Assembly (NCBI RefSeq): GCF_002086735.1
Contig: NZ_MVIJ01000024.1
Location: 1-64,000, forward strand
Source of the DNA: Mycobacterium scrofulaceum
GTDB taxonomy: Bacteria > Actinomycetota > Actinomycetes > Mycobacteriales > Mycobacteriaceae
Direction of reading: 5' to 3'
DNA: 64,000 nucleotides
Every line of letters starts with the position of its first letter. The first letter of the stretch is position 1. Shown in pieces: positions 34,397 through 42,532 of the stretch. A program made the position numbers and the translations under genes. The notes under the pieces were generated by a model. The model searched no databases and had not been told where the DNA came from. It saw only the letters and a program-made list of their open reading frames with translations.

Positions 34397-35284
34397 TCAG
34401 GTTGATACCGCGGGCTTTTCGTCGGCCGGCGGGGCGGAGGTCGCCTGGCTGTGCGCCAGCGCCACGGTCGCCGCCGCCATCACCGCGACCGAGAATCCGA
34501 GCGCCACCAGGCCGGTGCCATTGGTCCGCAGCGTCTCGCCCAGCACCGTGACGCCGAGCACCGATCCGACGACGGGCTCCGCGACGGTCACCGCCGGCAG
34601 CGACGCGGTGAGTGGTCCCGCCCGAAACGCCGACTGCTCCCAGGCCGTGGCCGCGATCGCCACCACCACCCACACGTACACCTCGGGGATGCGCAGCAGA
34701 GCCGGAATGCCGCGGTCGAGCTGGTCGACCACGCCCTTGGTCAACACCGAAAACAATCCCCACAGCGAGCCCGACATCAAGCCGAGCAACAACGCGGCGA
34801 CCGAACCCGGGAACATGCGCGCGCCGATCACGCACAGCACCAGCGCCGGACCCATGATCAACGCCACGACGGTCCACGTCTGCAACGATCCTCGAGGGGT
34901 CCCCTCCTGAGGGTCACCGACCGTCACCACAACCGCCACCGCGGCCGCCAGCAACACCGCCCAAATGGCTTGCCGCGCAGTGATTCTGCGGTGGTTCGCA
35001 CGCGCGCTGATGAGCAACGCGAACAGCAACGACGTCACCAACAGCGCCTGCACCAGCACCACCGAACCGAAGCCCAGCGCCGCCGCCTGGAACCCGAACC
35101 CGGCGCCGGCCACCAGGCTGCCCGCCCACCATTGGCGATCACGCAGCAGCCGGCGAAACAGGGCGAGGGTGCCGACCGGTTTGTCGGTGACCTGTTGGGC
35201 GGATCGCTGCTGGATGACATCGCCGAAGCCGACCATCAGGGCGGCCGCGACCGCGAGAACCGCTGCGATATCCGTTCTGCCCAC
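34397..35284 (-). CDS. DMT/EamA-family membrane transporter
   Basis: A 295-residue protein with ten predicted hydrophobic helices arranged as two five-helix halves, typical of drug/metabolite transporters. Segments include DIAAVLAVAAALMVGFGDVI, GSLVAGAGFGFQAAALGFGS, VVLVQALLVTSLLFALLISA, ALLLGLMSGSLWGLFSVLT and VAEPVVGSVLGVTVLGETL. The last matches the EamA signature (P-V-x-x-x-L-x-G, then L-G-E). The substrate is unknown. It is divergent from a small isomerase-family gene; 193 bp separate it from the downstream PknH-like lipoprotein gene. Confidence 0.83.
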   Translation of the reverse strand: MGRTDIAAVLAVAAALMVGFGDVIQQRSAQQVTDKPVGTLALFRRLLRDRQWWAGSLVAGAGFGFQAAALGFGSVVLVQALLVTSLLFALLISARANHRRITARQAIWAVLLAAAVAVVVTVGDPQEGTPRGSLQTWTVVALIMGPALVLCVIGARMFPGSVAALLLGLMSGSLWGLFSVLTKGVVDQLDRGIPALLRIPEVYVWVVVAIAATAWEQSAFRAGPLTASLPAVTVAEPVVGSVLGVTVLGETLRTNGTGLVALGFSVAVMAAATVALAHSQATSAPPADEKPAVST

Positions 35285-35374
35285 GCGGACCTCCCGTGTG
35301 ACCGGCGTTGCGACCTAGACTTCTGGACGGTACGCGACCGGACCGCGCGACGGCGCTTCGAGGAGATCCACGCC

Positions 35375-35962
35375 ATGAACGACACCAACTCCCGGATCGG
35401 CGTGCTGGCCACCGAGGCAATCAATCTGCTCATCGGCGCCGTCGATGAGATCTCCCCGGAGGGCTGGGACCAGCCCTCCAACTTGCAGGGGTGGAGCCTG
35501 CGCGAGCTGGTGGGTCACGTCACGGGCAGCGCGGCGAAAGTCGTGACGCTCGTGGAGGACGGCGAACTATGGGACCGGCCCTCGAGGCCCGCGGACTGGA
35601 TATGCGACGACCCGGCGGCGCGGCTTCGCGAGCTGGCGGCGCGGCTCGACGACGCGCTGCCGGGCGCCGACCTCGACGGGATGCGTGTATCGCCGGAAGG
35701 CGAGGTTCCGTTGCGCCGCGCGCTGGCCTATCCCGTTTCCGACCTGGCCATGCACGCCTGGGATATCCATCGCTCGCACGGGCGGTTGATCGAACTGCCG
35801 GCCGACCTGTTGGGGCTGTGCCGCGCACTGGTCGATACGGTGCCCGAGCAGCTGCTGCGCCGACCGGGCGGCTTCGGGCCGGCCCAGTCCGCGCCGCAGG
35901 ATGCGACGCCTACCGCCCGGCTCATGGCATTCCTCGGTCGGTCGGTCGACGTAGACGCATGA
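35375..35962 (+). CDS. Maleylpyruvate isomerase-type (MDMPI/DinB fold) mycothiol-linked family protein
   Basis: A 195-residue protein. The N-terminal domain has NLQGWSLRELVGHVTGSAA (metal ligand His near 45-48) and, later, YPVSDLAMHAWDIHRSHGRL, with the second histidine pair near residues 125-132. This is the TIGR03083/TIGR03086 pattern of actinobacterial DinB-like proteins related to mycothiol-dependent maleylpyruvate isomerase. The reaction is unknown. The ATG has CGAGGAGATCCACGCC upstream, which decides the start over a longer in-frame reading that crosses the divergent promoter. Confidence 0.78.
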   Translation: MNDTNSRIGVLATEAINLLIGAVDEISPEGWDQPSNLQGWSLRELVGHVTGSAAKVVTLVEDGELWDRPSRPADWICDDPAARLRELAARLDDALPGADLDGMRVSPEGEVPLRRALAYPVSDLAMHAWDIHRSHGRLIELPADLLGLCRALVDTVPEQLLRRPGGFGPAQSAPQDATPTARLMAFLGRSVDVDA

Positions 35963-36024
35963 CTTCGCTTGGCGCGCAACGGATCACGAGAATGAATCAC
36001 GCCACGTGACGAGGATGCGTGGCG

Positions 36025-36414
36025 TCAGCTGTCGCGGCGGATCTTGAGGGCGGTGGTGATCATCGGGATCTGCAGCGGCAGCCGCGCCAGGGCGGCGATC
36101 CGCATCGGCCAGGGCTTGTTCCACCACAGCCGGCACATGTTGACGTTCGCCGGGAACACGCCGACGAACAACGCGGCCGCCGCCAGCGCGGCCGGCCTGC
36201 GGGTGCGTCGGGACAGCAACGCCGCCCCCACGCCTAGTTCGGCCACCCCCGACGCGTAGGTGTAGAACCGCGCGTTCCCCGGCAATTCGGCGGGAACGAT
36301 CGTGTCGAAGGGTTTGGGCGCCAGGAAGTGCACGGTGCCAATGCCCATCAGCATCGCCGCGACGCGGTACGCGGCGGTCTGGGTGGTGTCACGCTGAGCT
36401 ATTGGTGCGGTCAT
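36025..36414 (-). CDS. DoxX-family membrane protein
   Basis: A 129-residue protein with four hydrophobic segments: AAYRVAAMLMGIGTVHFLAP, FYTYASGVAELGVGAALLSR, AALAAAALFVGVFPANVNMC and a C-terminal amphipathic one. This is the DoxX-like layout. The conserved HFLAPKPFDTIVPAELPGNA loop is typical of the mycobacterial DoxX subgroup. DoxX partners in M. tuberculosis form a membrane oxidoreductase complex with SodA and SseA; whether this copy does is unknown. An in-frame TTG 6 codons earlier is a weaker start. Confidence 0.78.
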   Translation of the reverse strand: MTAPIAQRDTTQTAAYRVAAMLMGIGTVHFLAPKPFDTIVPAELPGNARFYTYASGVAELGVGAALLSRRTRRPAALAAAALFVGVFPANVNMCRLWWNKPWPMRIAALARLPLQIPMITTALKIRRDS

Positions 36415-36480
36415 CGATCCATTGTGTCGCAAGCTGGTGGTGGCTCATGAGTCGCCCAACGACCACGTCCCAGCGCCCCG

Positions 36481-36531
36481 AAACTGTAGTGAAACCCCTG
36501 ATGCGCTGGGGCCGGCCTGCTCAATAGTGTC
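36481..36531 (+). promoter_or_regulatory. Shared promoter element, copy 1
   Basis: The 18-mer GTAGTGAAACCCCTGATG (36487-36504), preceded by GAAACT, is identical to a sequence upstream of the gene at 40383. TAGTGT (36526-36531), a TANNNT -10-like hexamer followed by CG, lies 45 bases from the element start. The ATG of the downstream secreted protein is 82 bases after the hexamer. The common spacing in three copies suggests an activator site plus a core promoter. The regulator is unknown. Confidence 0.6.
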
Positions 36532-36607
36532 GTGTCGTCTGACGCCCAGCTGAAACCGAAACGGACCGAGCAGCGGCGTTAGGACAGTGGACCCGAAAGG
36601 ACCTCCG

Positions 36608-37423
36608 ATGCCCAGGTTCATGATCATTCGGAAAGGCGCATCGGTCATGGCCGCGGTGATTGGCGTTGCCGGGACATCGCTGCTGCCGGTCGCAAACGCC
36701 GACACGTTGCCGAATGGATACAGCGTGACCTGTACGTCCAGCGGCAGCGACGCGATATGCAATTTCACGGGGTGCCCGCGTGTGAACGGCGACGAGGCCG
36801 GCGACGTGTTGCACGTCAGGGCAAATGGTAGCGACCAACAAGAAATCAGCAAGGATTGCAACAATGCCGCGACTTATAACGTCGGCAACATCTCTGCCGA
36901 TGGGATCACCATTTCCGTTCAGGGTTGCCGCAAGCACCGCCTGGGTTCCGACGATTGCGGCGCGTGGTCGGATTACAAGTACACGCCGCCGGCCATATCT
37001 GCCGCACCTGCTGCGCCGCCTGCCGCGCCGCCGGCCCCGGCGCCAAACGCAGACAGGCCCGTCCGTTGCACGGGCGGCGGATATGAGCTGCCGCCGGGCT
37101 CGGATTGCTCCAAGACTCCCAATCCCAATCCGCCTGCAGCGCCGGTGACCAACGCGATCCAGTTGTCGTTCGGTCCTCCGCGTTTCGGCAGCATCACGGC
37201 GACGGTTTCTAACTCGTCAGCCCTGACTGCCACGTGCAGCTACCACTCGACGCCTATCGATCCTGGAATTCCCAACTTCACGGTGGGCCCGCGCGCGAGC
37301 ACCGACGTGCCTATCAAGGGTTTCAACACCGGAACCAGCTACCACGTAACAGTCTCGTGCCACGACGCCAGCGGTAAGCAGACGCAGGAAATCGGTCACG
37401 CGGAGACGAATGTGACGTTCTAG
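36608..37423 (+). CDS. Secreted cysteine-containing protein of unknown function
   Basis: A 271-residue exported protein. The signal peptide runs MPRFMIIRKGASVMAAVIGV to PVANA-D. An N-terminal domain (to about 130) carries several cysteines (SVTCTSSGSDAICNFTGCPR, DCNN, GCRKH, DDCGAW). A Pro/Ala linker follows (PAAPPAAPPAPAPNADRP). The C-terminal domain resembles a fibronectin-type/Ig-like beta sandwich (IQLSFGPPRFGSITATVSNS to CHDASGKQTQE). The ATG has AAAGGA 9 bases upstream. It is one of three exported-protein genes sharing the upstream element described at 36481. Role unknown; extracellular or wall-associated. Confidence 0.75.
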   Translation: MPRFMIIRKGASVMAAVIGVAGTSLLPVANADTLPNGYSVTCTSSGSDAICNFTGCPRVNGDEAGDVLHVRANGSDQQEISKDCNNAATYNVGNISADGITISVQGCRKHRLGSDDCGAWSDYKYTPPAISAAPAAPPAAPPAPAPNADRPVRCTGGGYELPPGSDCSKTPNPNPPAAPVTNAIQLSFGPPRFGSITATVSNSSALTATCSYHSTPIDPGIPNFTVGPRASTDVPIKGFNTGTSYHVTVSCHDASGKQTQEIGHAETNVTF

Positions 37424-37614
37424 TCGCCAGTGAACCTGGACCGGAACTTCGGTTCTCGACGCTTGGCGCGGTGCTTCGAAGGGCGGCGGGCTTCCCACCC
37501 GCCACCCGACGCTTAGGTCGTTACTATTGCCCATACGGTATTTGTTACGATTCGCCTTATCTGCTGACATCCATGCTGCCGACCGCAGCCAGAGCACCGT
37601 TCGAGGTTGAAAAC

Positions 37615-38790
37615 ATGGCCACACCCGTCATTGTCGGAGCAGTGCGGACCGCGATCGGCCGCTCTTTCAAGGGCACGCTCGTCAACACACCGCCCGAGAC
37701 GCTGATCACCGCGGTGCTTCCGGAGGTGGTGCGCAGGTCCGGGGTGGACCCGTCCGCTATCGACGACATCATCTTCGCCGAATCGCATTACGGCGGTGGG
37801 GATTTGGCGCGCTACGCGGCCACCGCAACCGGCATGGAGGACATTCCCGGCCAGTCGGTCAACCGGCACTGCGCGGGCAGCCTGACCGCCATCGGCAACG
37901 CCGCGGCCCAGATCGGCTCCGGGATGGAACGCGTGCTGATCGCCGGCGGCGTGCAGTCACTGTCGATGACGCCGCTGACCAACTGGCGGATTCCCGGTCC
38001 CGAGCTGAAATTCGAGGAGCGCTGGATGCCACCGACCCACGTCGAAACCCCGGACGCGCCCGCCAAGGACATGTCGATCACCGTGGGCTGGAACACCGCC
38101 CAGGCCGTCGGCATCACGCGCGAAGAGATGGACGCCTGGGCCGCCCGGTCACATCAGCGCGCCATCGCGGCCATGGACGCGGGGAAATTCGTCGACGAGA
38201 TCCTCCCGCTGAAGATCACCCAGTTCGACGGTTCGGTCACCGAGTTCTCCGTGGACGAGCATCCTCGCCGGGACACCACCGTGGAGAAGCTCGCTGGGCT
38301 GAAAGTGCTGCACCCCGAGATCGAGGGCTTCTCGATCACGGCGGGCAACAGCAGCGGCACCAACGACGCCGCCGCGGCGGTGGCCCTCGTCGACCGTGAG
38401 TACGCCGCCGCAGAGAACCTCAACGTGATGGGGACGGTCCGGGCCTGGGCCGCCGCGGGCGTGGCCCCCCGCGACACCGGGCTGGGTGCCGTCAAGGTCA
38501 TCGGCAAGGTGCTGCAGCGGGCCGGCCTGTCGGTCGGCGACGTGGCGCTGTGGGAGATCAACGAGGCTTTCGCCTCGGTACCGATCGCGGCGTGCCGGGA
38601 GTATGGCATCGACGAGGAGAAGGTGAACTTCTCCGGGAGCGGTTGCAGCCTCGGTCACCCCATCGCGGCGTCGGGTGCCCGGATGGTCACCACGCTCGCC
38701 TACGAGCTGGCACGCCGGGGCGGCGGCATCGGTGTGGCGGCGATGTGTGCGGGCGGCGGCCAGGGTGGCGCCGTGGTGATCGAGGTTTAG
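37615..38790 (+). CDS. Thiolase family protein (acetyl-CoA acetyltransferase)
   Basis: A 391-residue thiolase of normal length. The acylated nucleophile is Cys86 in NRHCAGSLTAI. The catalytic His348 lies in GSGCSLGHPIAASGARM, and the second cysteine Cys378 in MCAGGGQGGAVVIEV. The NEAF motif (VALWEINEAFASVP) is present. The enzyme would cleave or condense beta-ketoacyl-CoA, in beta-oxidation or degradation of side chains; it is FadA-like. The start ATG has GAGGTTGAAAAC before it. There is no adjacent FadB or dehydrogenase gene, so pathway context is lacking. It is convergent with the membrane-anchored gene that follows. Confidence 0.9.
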   Translation: MATPVIVGAVRTAIGRSFKGTLVNTPPETLITAVLPEVVRRSGVDPSAIDDIIFAESHYGGGDLARYAATATGMEDIPGQSVNRHCAGSLTAIGNAAAQIGSGMERVLIAGGVQSLSMTPLTNWRIPGPELKFEERWMPPTHVETPDAPAKDMSITVGWNTAQAVGITREEMDAWAARSHQRAIAAMDAGKFVDEILPLKITQFDGSVTEFSVDEHPRRDTTVEKLAGLKVLHPEIEGFSITAGNSSGTNDAAAAVALVDREYAAAENLNVMGTVRAWAAAGVAPRDTGLGAVKVIGKVLQRAGLSVGDVALWEINEAFASVPIAACREYGIDEEKVNFSGSGCSLGHPIAASGARMVTTLAYELARRGGGIGVAAMCAGGGQGGAVVIEV

Positions 38791-38800
38791 CGGCGACCGG

Positions 38801-39415
38801 CTAGTTGCAGTAGGTGTAGCCGATGAATTGGGTGCCGCGCGTGTCGCCGCTCGAGTAGTTGGCGAAGTGCACCGCCGGCTGCCCGTTGTACTCGGTGTTC
38901 ACCTTCTGCACGTTCGGCGGGGGGACGCCTTTCGGGAAGGCCAGGACCAGGTCGGCGAAGATCTGCAGGCCGGACTGGCAGATGGCCTCGCGTCGCGGTG
39001 GCTGCGGATTCCAGGCGTGAACGACCACCGGCTCTTTCAGCTGATAACCCGCCGCGCAATTCGGATCGCACACCTTGAACACCGCCGTGCCGGTCCCGTC
39101 GGCGCCCTGCGGCCCCCACGAGCTCCACGACATGTCTTGTAGCGCAACGGCGACGCTCGCGCAGCCCAGCACGTTGAGTCGCTTCGGGCGCTCGATCGGC
39201 GGAACGGACAGGTTGTAGCAACCGGGGATGGCAAAGCTCTGCGGTGCCGGCGGCTGGGTCGGTGGCCCAGCGCTCCTGTCGCCCTCGGCCAGCTTCAGCC
39301 CGACGACGGCCAGCACGCCGCCCACCGCGAGTGCCGAGACGATGCCCACCAGGACCAACCGCCCCCGCGGAATGCGTCGCAACCGGCTCAAGAAAGGAAC
39401 GTTGCCCCCGCTCAC
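38801..39415 (-). CDS. Membrane-anchored exported protein of unknown function
   Basis: About 204 residues. A short basic cytoplasmic N-terminus (LSRLRRIPRGR) is followed by one transmembrane helix (LVLVGIVSALAVGGVLAVVG) and an extracytoplasmic domain with six or more cysteines (IPGCYNLS, VLGCASVA, KVCDPNCAAGY, AICQSG and the C-terminal TYCN). PPTQPPAPQ links the two. The start is uncertain: GTG at 39415 or GTG two codons earlier, neither with a good ribosome site. The protein probably carries a disulfide-stabilised outer domain; no known family motif was recognised. It is divergent from the CysQ-like gene, 97 bp away. Confidence 0.66.
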   Translation of the reverse strand: MSGGNVPFLSRLRRIPRGRLVLVGIVSALAVGGVLAVVGLKLAEGDRSAGPPTQPPAPQSFAIPGCYNLSVPPIERPKRLNVLGCASVAVALQDMSWSSWGPQGADGTGTAVFKVCDPNCAAGYQLKEPVVVHAWNPQPPRREAICQSGLQIFADLVLAFPKGVPPPNVQKVNTEYNGQPAVHFANYSSGDTRGTQFIGYTYCN

Positions 39416-39512
39416 GTTCACCAGATTACGGCCGCCCGCCTCTTTTCGGGGGCGGTGCCCACCGGCGTCTACTCCTAGGGTAAAGTTGGTCAACACTGCC
39501 AACTTAAGGGAT

Positions 39513-40259
39513 GTGATCGCCTTGCAGCTGACTGATGACCACGACCTGGCCGCGCGGTTGGCCACCGACGCCGGGCGGCTGTTGCTCACGGTGCGGGACG
39601 AGTTCGCCGGCGCGGATGCGAAAGAGCGGAAAGCCGCGGGGGACAAGCGATCCCACGACTTTCTGATGGCGGCTCTTGCCGACGAGCGACCCGAGGACGC
39701 GGTGCTGTCCGAGGAGGGCATCGACGATCCGGTCCGGTTGCGTGCCCAGCGGGTGTGGATTGTCGACCCGCTCGACGGGACGCGGGAATTCTCCGAGCTG
39801 GGCCGCGACGACTGGGCCGTGCACGTCGCGCTGTGGGAGGGCGGTGAGCTGGTTGCCGGCGCGGTGGCGCTGCCGGCGCAGGGCATCACCCTGGCCACGC
39901 CCGAAGTCGCTTCGCCCCCCGCGGCTCCGGGCAAGCCACGCATCGTGGTGTCGCGCACCCGGCCGCCGGCCATCGCCCTGACCGTCCGCGACGCCCTCGA
40001 CGGCGTGCTGGTGGAAATGGGCTCGGCCGGAGCCAAGGTGGCCTCGGTCGTCCAGGGGGTGTCCGACGTGTACGTGCACGCCGGCGGCCAATTCGAATGG
40101 GACTCGGCCGCCCCGGTGGCCGTGGCCCGGGCCGCCGGTCTGCATACCTCGCGCATCGACGGGTCCCCGCTGGTCTACAACCAGCCGGACCCGAAGTTGC
40201 CGGACTTGGTGGTGTGCCGGCCCGAGCTGGCCGAAGCAGTCCTCGCGGTCACCGGCTGA
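39513..40259 (+). CDS. cysQ: CysQ-like 3'(2'),5'-bisphosphate nucleotidase / inositol monophosphatase family
   Basis: A 248-residue Mg2+-dependent phosphatase resembling M. tuberculosis CysQ (Rv2131c). It has DAVLSEEGIDD, with the first metal glutamate near residue 69, then VWIVDPLDGTREFSELGRDD (Asp85, Asp88) and the C-terminal GGQFEWDSAAPVAVARAAGL. CysQ hydrolyses 3'-phosphoadenosine 5'-phosphate and can also act on inositol phosphates and fructose bisphosphate; which applies here is not certain. The GTG start has TTAAGGGAT ahead and the N-terminal motif LTDDHDLAARLATDAGRLLL fits it. It is shorter than Rv2131c by about 20 residues. Confidence 0.82.
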   Translation: MIALQLTDDHDLAARLATDAGRLLLTVRDEFAGADAKERKAAGDKRSHDFLMAALADERPEDAVLSEEGIDDPVRLRAQRVWIVDPLDGTREFSELGRDDWAVHVALWEGGELVAGAVALPAQGITLATPEVASPPAAPGKPRIVVSRTRPPAIALTVRDALDGVLVEMGSAGAKVASVVQGVSDVYVHAGGQFEWDSAAPVAVARAAGLHTSRIDGSPLVYNQPDPKLPDLVVCRPELAEAVLAVTG

Positions 40260-40292
40260 CATTCAAGCTTTCCGCGGCGCGCTCGCTGGCGC

Positions 40293-40342
40293 GAAAATGT
40301 AGTGAAACCCCTGATGTGACGGATGCTCCCGGGCCATAGCGT
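40293..40342 (+). promoter_or_regulatory. Shared promoter element, copy 2
   Basis: Again GTAGTGAAACCCCTGATG (40299-40316), preceded by GAAAAT, so 23 of 24 bases match copy 1. TAGCGT (40337-40342), again followed by CG, starts 44 bases from the element start. The GTG start of the secreted protein is 46 bases after the hexamer, with GGAGAGGA between. A direct-acting activator at the first block is the simplest reading. Confidence 0.6.
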
Positions 40343-40382
40343 CGAATCTCGCAACGCTTACTCGCCGGAGAGGAATCCGAAC

Positions 40383-41060
40383 GTGTTCAGGGGTCAAGCC
40401 GTGGCGGCCGGTCTGTCTTTGTCTGCGGTCATCGGCGCAATTGCGGTGGGCGTTCCGGCGCTGGCACCCGCCGACGGCGGATGCCCCAACGATCTCGTCC
40501 CCCGCAACGCGCGGCCGGGTGATCAGGTGTGCGTTACCAAACAAGTGGCCGCTGAAATCGCACAGGAGAACGCCAACGCTGCCAACCTCCGCGAGCCGAA
40601 CGGGGGAGCATACGGGCCCCAGACCTGCAAATCGGGATATGTCTGGCGCGAGGCATTCGACGGGGATGCGGTGTGCGTCCTTCCACAGCGCCGCCAAGAA
40701 ACGTGGAACGAGAATGCCGGGGCGGGGCACGGTCCCACCGGCGGGAATCCGTATGGGACCAGACCGCCCGACGTGACCCATCCCAACGTCCCGGTTGTTC
40801 CATTAGGGCCGAGCCAGCCGGTAGGCACCCCGCCCCTGCCGACCCCGGGGGCTCCACCGCCGGGGTCGCCCGGGCAATCACACCCGCCGGCGCCCGGCGC
40901 AACCACTCCCAATGCTCCGCCGAACAACGGAACCACCCCACGCCCGACGAACGACGTCACGACGCCATTCCCGAGTCCCACGGCAACCACGACCCAACCG
41001 CCCTCGACGACGACGAAGAAGCCGGCGTGCGACCCCAAGGTCGATGTATGTGTCAACTAG
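40383..41060 (+). CDS. Secreted Pro/Thr-rich protein
   Basis: A 225-residue exported protein. The GTG start follows GGAGAGGAATCCGAAC. The signal peptide is FRGQAVAAGLSLSAVIGAIA through PALAPADGG. A folded N-terminal part contains four cysteines (GGCPNDLVP, DQVCVTKQ, QTCKSGYVWREAF, AVCVLPQ). The T-C-K-S-G-Y-V-W-R-E pattern is found in many mycobacterial exported proteins. The rest is a Pro/Thr/Ser tail (PPLPTPGAPPPGSPGQ, then FPSPTATTTQPPSTTT) ending in a cysteine pair. Such tails are O-mannosylation candidates. It carries the shared upstream element. Confidence 0.74.
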   Translation: MFRGQAVAAGLSLSAVIGAIAVGVPALAPADGGCPNDLVPRNARPGDQVCVTKQVAAEIAQENANAANLREPNGGAYGPQTCKSGYVWREAFDGDAVCVLPQRRQETWNENAGAGHGPTGGNPYGTRPPDVTHPNVPVVPLGPSQPVGTPPLPTPGAPPPGSPGQSHPPAPGATTPNAPPNNGTTPRPTNDVTTPFPSPTATTTQPPSTTTKKPACDPKVDVCVN

Positions 41061-41085
41061 CCCCCGCGGATCAAGGTCAAAAACA

Positions 41086-41568
41086 TTGGGCTATAGAAAA
41101 GTCGGTCTAAATGTTGTCGGCGGGATTTTGGCTGTGACCGTCACCGTCGTTGGATGTGTGCGGGGCGGTACGCCCGGGGGCTACAGCCTGATCTCCACGT
41201 CCACCGCACCGGCGCCGCCCGCGATTCCGTTGACACCGAACGCCCAAGGGTACGTGCGTGTGGAAACAAAGTCGGGATCAATTGGCTGTTCGGTCAATAC
41301 CGAACTTGTTGCCTGCCAGACCGCGGCGAACAACTGGCCGACAACCCAGGGTGGGCGGCACTACCATGCCGTCAGCGTCACATCTGATGGCCGATTACAT
41401 TGGGTCGAAGCCGATCTCGGCGCCCTCGAGGGTCGCGTAACACTCGATTTCCAGTCCTACACCGCACAGGGATGGACGATCGTCGCAACCCCTGACAACA
41501 CGAAATTCACCAACGACCGCAGCGGCCACGGCATGTCCGTCAGCGATCAAAGCGTGGCACCGTTCTGA
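41086..41568 (+). CDS. Putative lipoprotein of unknown function
   Basis: A 160-residue protein with an unusual TTG start after CAAGGTCAAAAACA (AAGG ribosome site). The signal sequence NVVGGILAVTVTVVGC ends in a lipobox-like V-V-G-C at about residue 24. The mature domain holds YVRVETKSGSIGCSVNTELV and ACQTAANNWP, a beta-rich domain with one disulfide, then GRHYHAVSVTSDGRLHWVEA. This resembles mycobacterial exported proteins of the same length. It starts 25 bases after the stop of the secreted Pro/Thr-rich gene and is likely cotranscribed with it from the shared element. Confidence 0.65.
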   Translation: MGYRKVGLNVVGGILAVTVTVVGCVRGGTPGGYSLISTSTAPAPPAIPLTPNAQGYVRVETKSGSIGCSVNTELVACQTAANNWPTTQGGRHYHAVSVTSDGRLHWVEADLGALEGRVTLDFQSYTAQGWTIVATPDNTKFTNDRSGHGMSVSDQSVAPF

Positions 41569-41582
41569 ACATCGAGGCTTCC

Positions 41583-41632
41583 GAAAGTATAGGGGCAACC
41601 CTGATTCAGCGACCGAAGCGTGACAGTAACGT
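41583..41632 (+). promoter_or_regulatory. Shared promoter element, copy 3 (divergent)
   Basis: GAAAGTATAGGGGCAACCCT... (41583-41606) matches about 17 of 24 positions of copies 1 and 2, with the blocks GAAA, TAG and AACCCTGAT or ACCCCTGAT kept in register. TAACGT (41627-41632), followed by CG, again starts 44 bases after the element start. The lipoprotein ATG is 30 bases after the hexamer, with GTTAGGAG between. Confidence 0.5.
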
Positions 41633-41656
41633 CGGGAACAAGCGTTAGGAGTCCTC

Positions 41657-42178
41657 ATGACGAATGTCAAGCATCTGGTGCTGGTGATGGTGGCGGGGTG
41701 CGCGGTGGCGAGTTGTCAGTCGCACGCGGGCACCGCGAGTGGTCAGCAAGGCGGTTCGGCCGGCGCAGCCCCCAGCGAACGTGCGACCGCCAAACCGATC
41801 GATGCATGCTCCATGCTGTCACCGCAAGACATTTCGGGACTCTTGGGCGTGACCGTTCAAGGCACGTCGACCGGCAAGGATCCGCAGATGGGTGACTGCT
41901 CCTGGGAGAACCCCGCGACGATGGAGTCGATATCACTTCAAATCAGCAATCCCGGTACGGCGCGTAATAACACACTGCCCCCGCCGGAGGCCGGCTTCCC
42001 GGACCCGTCGAAGCCCGGACCTGACGGCATGCGCCTGCTGGGCGGCGGCCAAGTCGAGTTCGCAGCGGGCAATAGAGTGAACACCGTCCAGGTTGCAGTA
42101 CTGAAACTTTCGTCCGACCAGGCCAATTCGGCCGCCATCGATCTCGCGCGAAAGATCAGTCCGCAGGTGCCTACGTAG
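41657..42178 (+). CDS. DUF3558-family lipoprotein
   Basis: A 173-residue lipoprotein. The signal peptide ends in the lipobox AVASC (Cys20), and a Gly/Ser/Ala linker follows. The DUF3558 domain is recognised by IDACSMLSPQDISGLLGVTV near 48-67 and MGDCSWENPA (second cysteine), then SISLQISNP. Most mycobacterial genomes encode several such lipoproteins, and their function is unknown. The ATG follows GTTAGGAGTCCTC. It is the third gene with the shared upstream promoter element, so it is probably coregulated with the two secreted proteins. Confidence 0.82.
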   Translation: MTNVKHLVLVMVAGCAVASCQSHAGTASGQQGGSAGAAPSERATAKPIDACSMLSPQDISGLLGVTVQGTSTGKDPQMGDCSWENPATMESISLQISNPGTARNNTLPPPEAGFPDPSKPGPDGMRLLGGGQVEFAAGNRVNTVQVAVLKLSSDQANSAAIDLARKISPQVPT

Positions 42179-42189
42179 GAATCGGGCGA

Positions 42190-42486
42190 TCAACAATCGA
42201 GGGTGCGCGCCCACCCGACGGCGATGCTGATCCGTTCCGCAGGCGCACCAGCGTCGTCGCAGACCTGTGCAACGGTCTCGGCCGATTCGGCTGCGAAGAT
42301 GCCGAAAGCGTAGTCGTCGTCCGGTACGGCCATCGCCACCAACAATCGGATCGGCTCACCGCGGGCCGAGATCGAAGCGGCGCCGTCATTGAGACGGCCA
42401 GCGGTCTCGCCGATAGAGTGCCCTGGCGCGCGCGGGCCATACCACTCGACGAAGAACCGCTCCGCTTCCGCGTCCATGAGACCCAT
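42190..42486 (-). CDS. Small conserved hypothetical protein (DUF4242-like C-terminus)
   Basis: A 98-residue soluble protein. A helical start (DAEAERFFVEWYGPRAPGHS) is followed by a beta-alpha part (IRLLVAMAVPDDDYAFGIFA, ESAETVAQVCDDAGAPAERI). The second half is reminiscent of small ferredoxin-like DUF4242 proteins, but I cannot place it firmly. It is convergent with the DUF3558 lipoprotein gene (11-bp gap), and its start lies 46 bp downstream of the stop of the LuxR-type regulator gene on the same strand. Function unknown. Confidence 0.6.
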   Translation of the reverse strand: MGLMDAEAERFFVEWYGPRAPGHSIGETAGRLNDGAASISARGEPIRLLVAMAVPDDDYAFGIFAAESAETVAQVCDDAGAPAERISIAVGWARTLDC

Positions 42487-42532
42487 CGCCTCACGCTATC
42501 GATCCCCACCCCGGCTGACATCAGGGATTTTC

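Noticed and set aside
34451..35374. The long plus-strand extension before the maleylpyruvate isomerase-like gene
   Set aside because: It is antisense to the DMT transporter, rich in Arg and His. The real start is the ATG at 35375 with GAGGAG upstream.
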